DNA of 13,662 nt, from positions 1-13,662 of the forward strand of contig JALSIO010000594.1 in NCBI GenBank assembly GCA_026989995.1. The letters are read 5' to 3'. Position numbers and translations under genes: made by a program. Below are positions 13,356 to 13,662 of the stretch, in pieces. Each line of letters opens with the position of its first letter. Position 1 is the stretch's first letter. This DNA is from Myxococcales bacterium. GTDB taxonomy: Bacteria; Myxococcota_A; UBA9160; JALSIO01. The notes under the pieces were generated by a model, which saw nothing but the letters and a program-made list of their open reading frames with translations, did no database searches and had not been told where the DNA came from.

Positions 13356-13662
13356 ATGCCCCCGAGCTCCCGAAGCAAGGAAGCGATCGATTCCCTGGCG
13401 GCGATCCCGCTCTTCGCCGGCGTGGACCGCGAGGACCTCGAGATCCTCGCCTCCCATCTGATCGAGCGGCGCTTTCCCAAGAACACCTCCATCGTGGAGG
13501 AGGGGCTGCCCGGGGACTACATGTACATCATCCGCTCCGGCCGGGTGAAGGTGACCAAGCTCTCCGACGAGGGGCGGGAGAAGATCATGGGCTTTCTCGA
13601 GGCCGGCGACTTCTTCGGCGAGATGGCGCTCCTCGACCGGGCGCCGCGCTCGGCGTCGGTGA
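13356..13662 (+). CDS. Crp/Fnr-family cyclic-nucleotide-binding regulator (3' truncated)
   Basis: The frame runs off the right edge after 102 codons. It encodes the N-terminal effector-binding beta-roll of a Crp/Fnr-type regulator: IPLFAGVDREDLEILA (17-32), GDYMYIIRSGRVKV (53-66) and the phosphate-binding cassette FGEMALLDRAPRSASV (87-102), which carries the Arg-Ser pair used for cyclic nucleotide phosphate in Crp. No cluster of four N-terminal cysteines is present, so an Fnr iron-sulfur sensor is unlikely. The ATG at 13356 is the only start between the manC stop and the domain, with GAGG five bases upstream. The DNA-binding domain is off the edge and not visible. The gene lies 33 bases after manC and is probably co-transcribed or just downstream of the cluster. 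A link to EPS control is inference. Confidence 0.85.
   Translation, partial: MPPSSRSKEAIDSLAAIPLFAGVDREDLEILASHLIERRFPKNTSIVEEGLPGDYMYIIRSGRVKVTKLSDEGREKIMGFLEAGDFFGEMALLDRAPRSASV

Overview
The window is a single, tightly packed, all-plus-strand gene cluster from a high-GC Gram-negative bacterium. GC-rich codon choice, outer-membrane proteins, a lipoprotein signal and a sigma-54 activator all point that way. I cannot name the genus; the gene set fits a deltaproteobacterial-type or related lineage, and this is inference only. The cluster encodes an envelope or extracellular polysaccharide (EPS) system. Thirteen genes cover almost all of the sequence, the largest gap is 56 bases, and no stretch of 300 bases lacks a gene. 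I see no tRNA, rRNA, CRISPR array, insertion sequence or phage gene.

Region 1 (1-1041) is the 3' part of a sigma-54-dependent (bEBP) regulator whose N-terminal sensory or receiver part lies off the left edge. Region 2 (1072-6833) is the export and regulatory core. In order it holds a short outer-membrane polysaccharide export lipoprotein (OPX), a large predicted outer-membrane beta-barrel, a Wzz/GumC-type chain-length determinant with a long coiled coil, an ExeA/XrtA-locus-type AAA+ ATPase, and a separate CpsD-type tyrosine autokinase. This combination resembles the EPS module that accompanies exosortase A (XrtA/PEP-CTERM) loci, although no exosortase or PEP-CTERM protein is visible here. Region 3 (6882-7979) is a WecA/MraY-type sugar-1-phosphate transferase that probably starts repeat-unit assembly on undecaprenyl phosphate.

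Region 4 (7982-13322) supplies nucleotide sugars: GDP-mannose 4,6-dehydratase, two extended SDR epimerases (one UDP-glucuronate 4-epimerase-like, one GalE/UDP-GlcNAc-epimerase-like), UDP-glucose 6-dehydrogenase and mannose-1-phosphate guanylyltransferase. Start and stop codons overlap at three of these junctions, suggesting translational coupling. Region 5 (13356-end) is the start of a Crp/Fnr-type cyclic-nucleotide-binding regulator cut by the right edge.

Together the genes predict this pathway: sugar donors are made (GDP-mannose, GDP-4-keto-6-deoxymannose, UDP-glucuronate and probably its C4 epimer), the first sugar phosphate is loaded on the lipid carrier, chain length and export are controlled by the coiled-coil protein with its kinase and ATPase, and the polymer leaves through the short OPX plus beta-barrel. 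Dedicated glycosyltransferases, flippase and polymerase are not in the window and must lie elsewhere. I did not find a clearly unprecedented system. The most interesting points are the OPX/beta-barrel pairing with a cysteine-containing insertion, the mixture of XrtA-like core and WecA-like initiator, and the kinase with an almost tyrosine-free tail.
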